Below are positions 33,707 through 33,737 of a stretch of 33,737 nucleotides of DNA, piece after piece. Below the pieces are notes generated by a model. The model searched no databases, was not told where the DNA came from, and saw only the letters and a list, made by a program, of their open reading frames with translations. The DNA comes from Clostridium psychrophilum (GTDB lineage: Bacteria > Bacillota > Clostridia > Clostridiales > Clostridiaceae). The position numbers were made by a program, and so were the translations under genes. Position 1 is the first letter of the stretch; each line of letters starts with the position of its first letter. Location of the stretch: positions 1 through 33,737 of the forward strand of contig NZ_JAHLEC010000035.1 of the NCBI RefSeq assembly GCF_018861705.1, written 5' to 3'.

Positions 33707-33737
33707 ATGAATGTGTTAATTAAATTTAACATTCCTT
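33707..33737 (+). CDS. Possible 5' end of a gene cut by the window edge
   Basis: AAGGA precedes ATG 33707 by about 4 nt and the frame stays open to the edge (MNVLIKFNIP). Too short to judge. Confidence 0.2.
   Translation, partial: MNVLIKFNIP

Noticed and set aside
1-33737. CRISPR arrays, prophage or insertion sequences
   Set aside because: No regularly spaced repeats, transposase or phage structural motifs were seen on either strand.

Overview
The window is strongly AT-rich DNA with AGGAGG-type ribosome binding sites, frequent TTG/GTG starts and many intrinsic terminators. It carries several families typical of clostridia (DUF4489, DUF3343, YwbE, BioY, a TIGR04540-like small protein). I read it as chromosome of a spore-forming Clostridium sensu stricto-like bacterium; the species cannot be named from this. 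There are no rRNA or tRNA genes, insertion sequences, phage modules or CRISPR arrays.

Layout. (1) 336-7488: a small conserved protein, then a likely operon of a secreted, membrane-anchored type I pullulanase homologue that has lost most of its catalytic residues, a membrane-tethered alpha/beta hydrolase, a tiny leader ORF and a TRM11-like RNA methyltransferase; next a ROK glucokinase and a small unknown. (2) 7646-11872: an unknown protein, a YgiQ-type radical SAM protein, a small unknown, an orphan PIN-domain protein and a miniature kinase-like protein. (3) 12270-15444: an intact cytosolic type I pullulanase, a 59-aa unknown, two overlapping tiny ORFs with excellent ribosome binding sites, and YwbE. 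(4) 15679-18057: a membrane-anchored unknown, a 52-aa basic protein and a cysteine desulfurase-family enzyme. (5) 18089-24791: a probable spore-surface block, with a DUF4489 protein, two tandem copies of a Cys-rich acidic protein, a decayed second DUF4489 copy, a coiled-coil protein, a DUF3343 protein and a YVTN beta-propeller protein. (6) 24865-31659: a small unknown, a polytopic permease, an ArsC-like protein, BioY with a BirA-type operator, an HD phosphohydrolase, an Xre regulator and an OmpR/EnvZ-type two-component system. (7) 31729-33737: a degenerate stretch with gene fragments and an AraC-type regulator split by a 14-bp tandem duplication.

How it fits together. The two pullulanase homologues, the glucokinase and the hydrolase suggest alpha-glucan use; the surface homologue probably binds rather than cuts glucan. 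The 18-21 kb block shows a tandem two-gene duplication in which one copy of the second gene was deleted and decayed. Three promoters there share an AC-N16-CATA layout like mother-cell sigma-K promoters, which supports a late-sporulation role. The strongest points for follow-up are the catalytically degenerate pullulanase, the duplicated spore module with its promoters, the overlapping tiny ORFs at 14.7-14.9 kb and the repairable frameshift at 32.9 kb.
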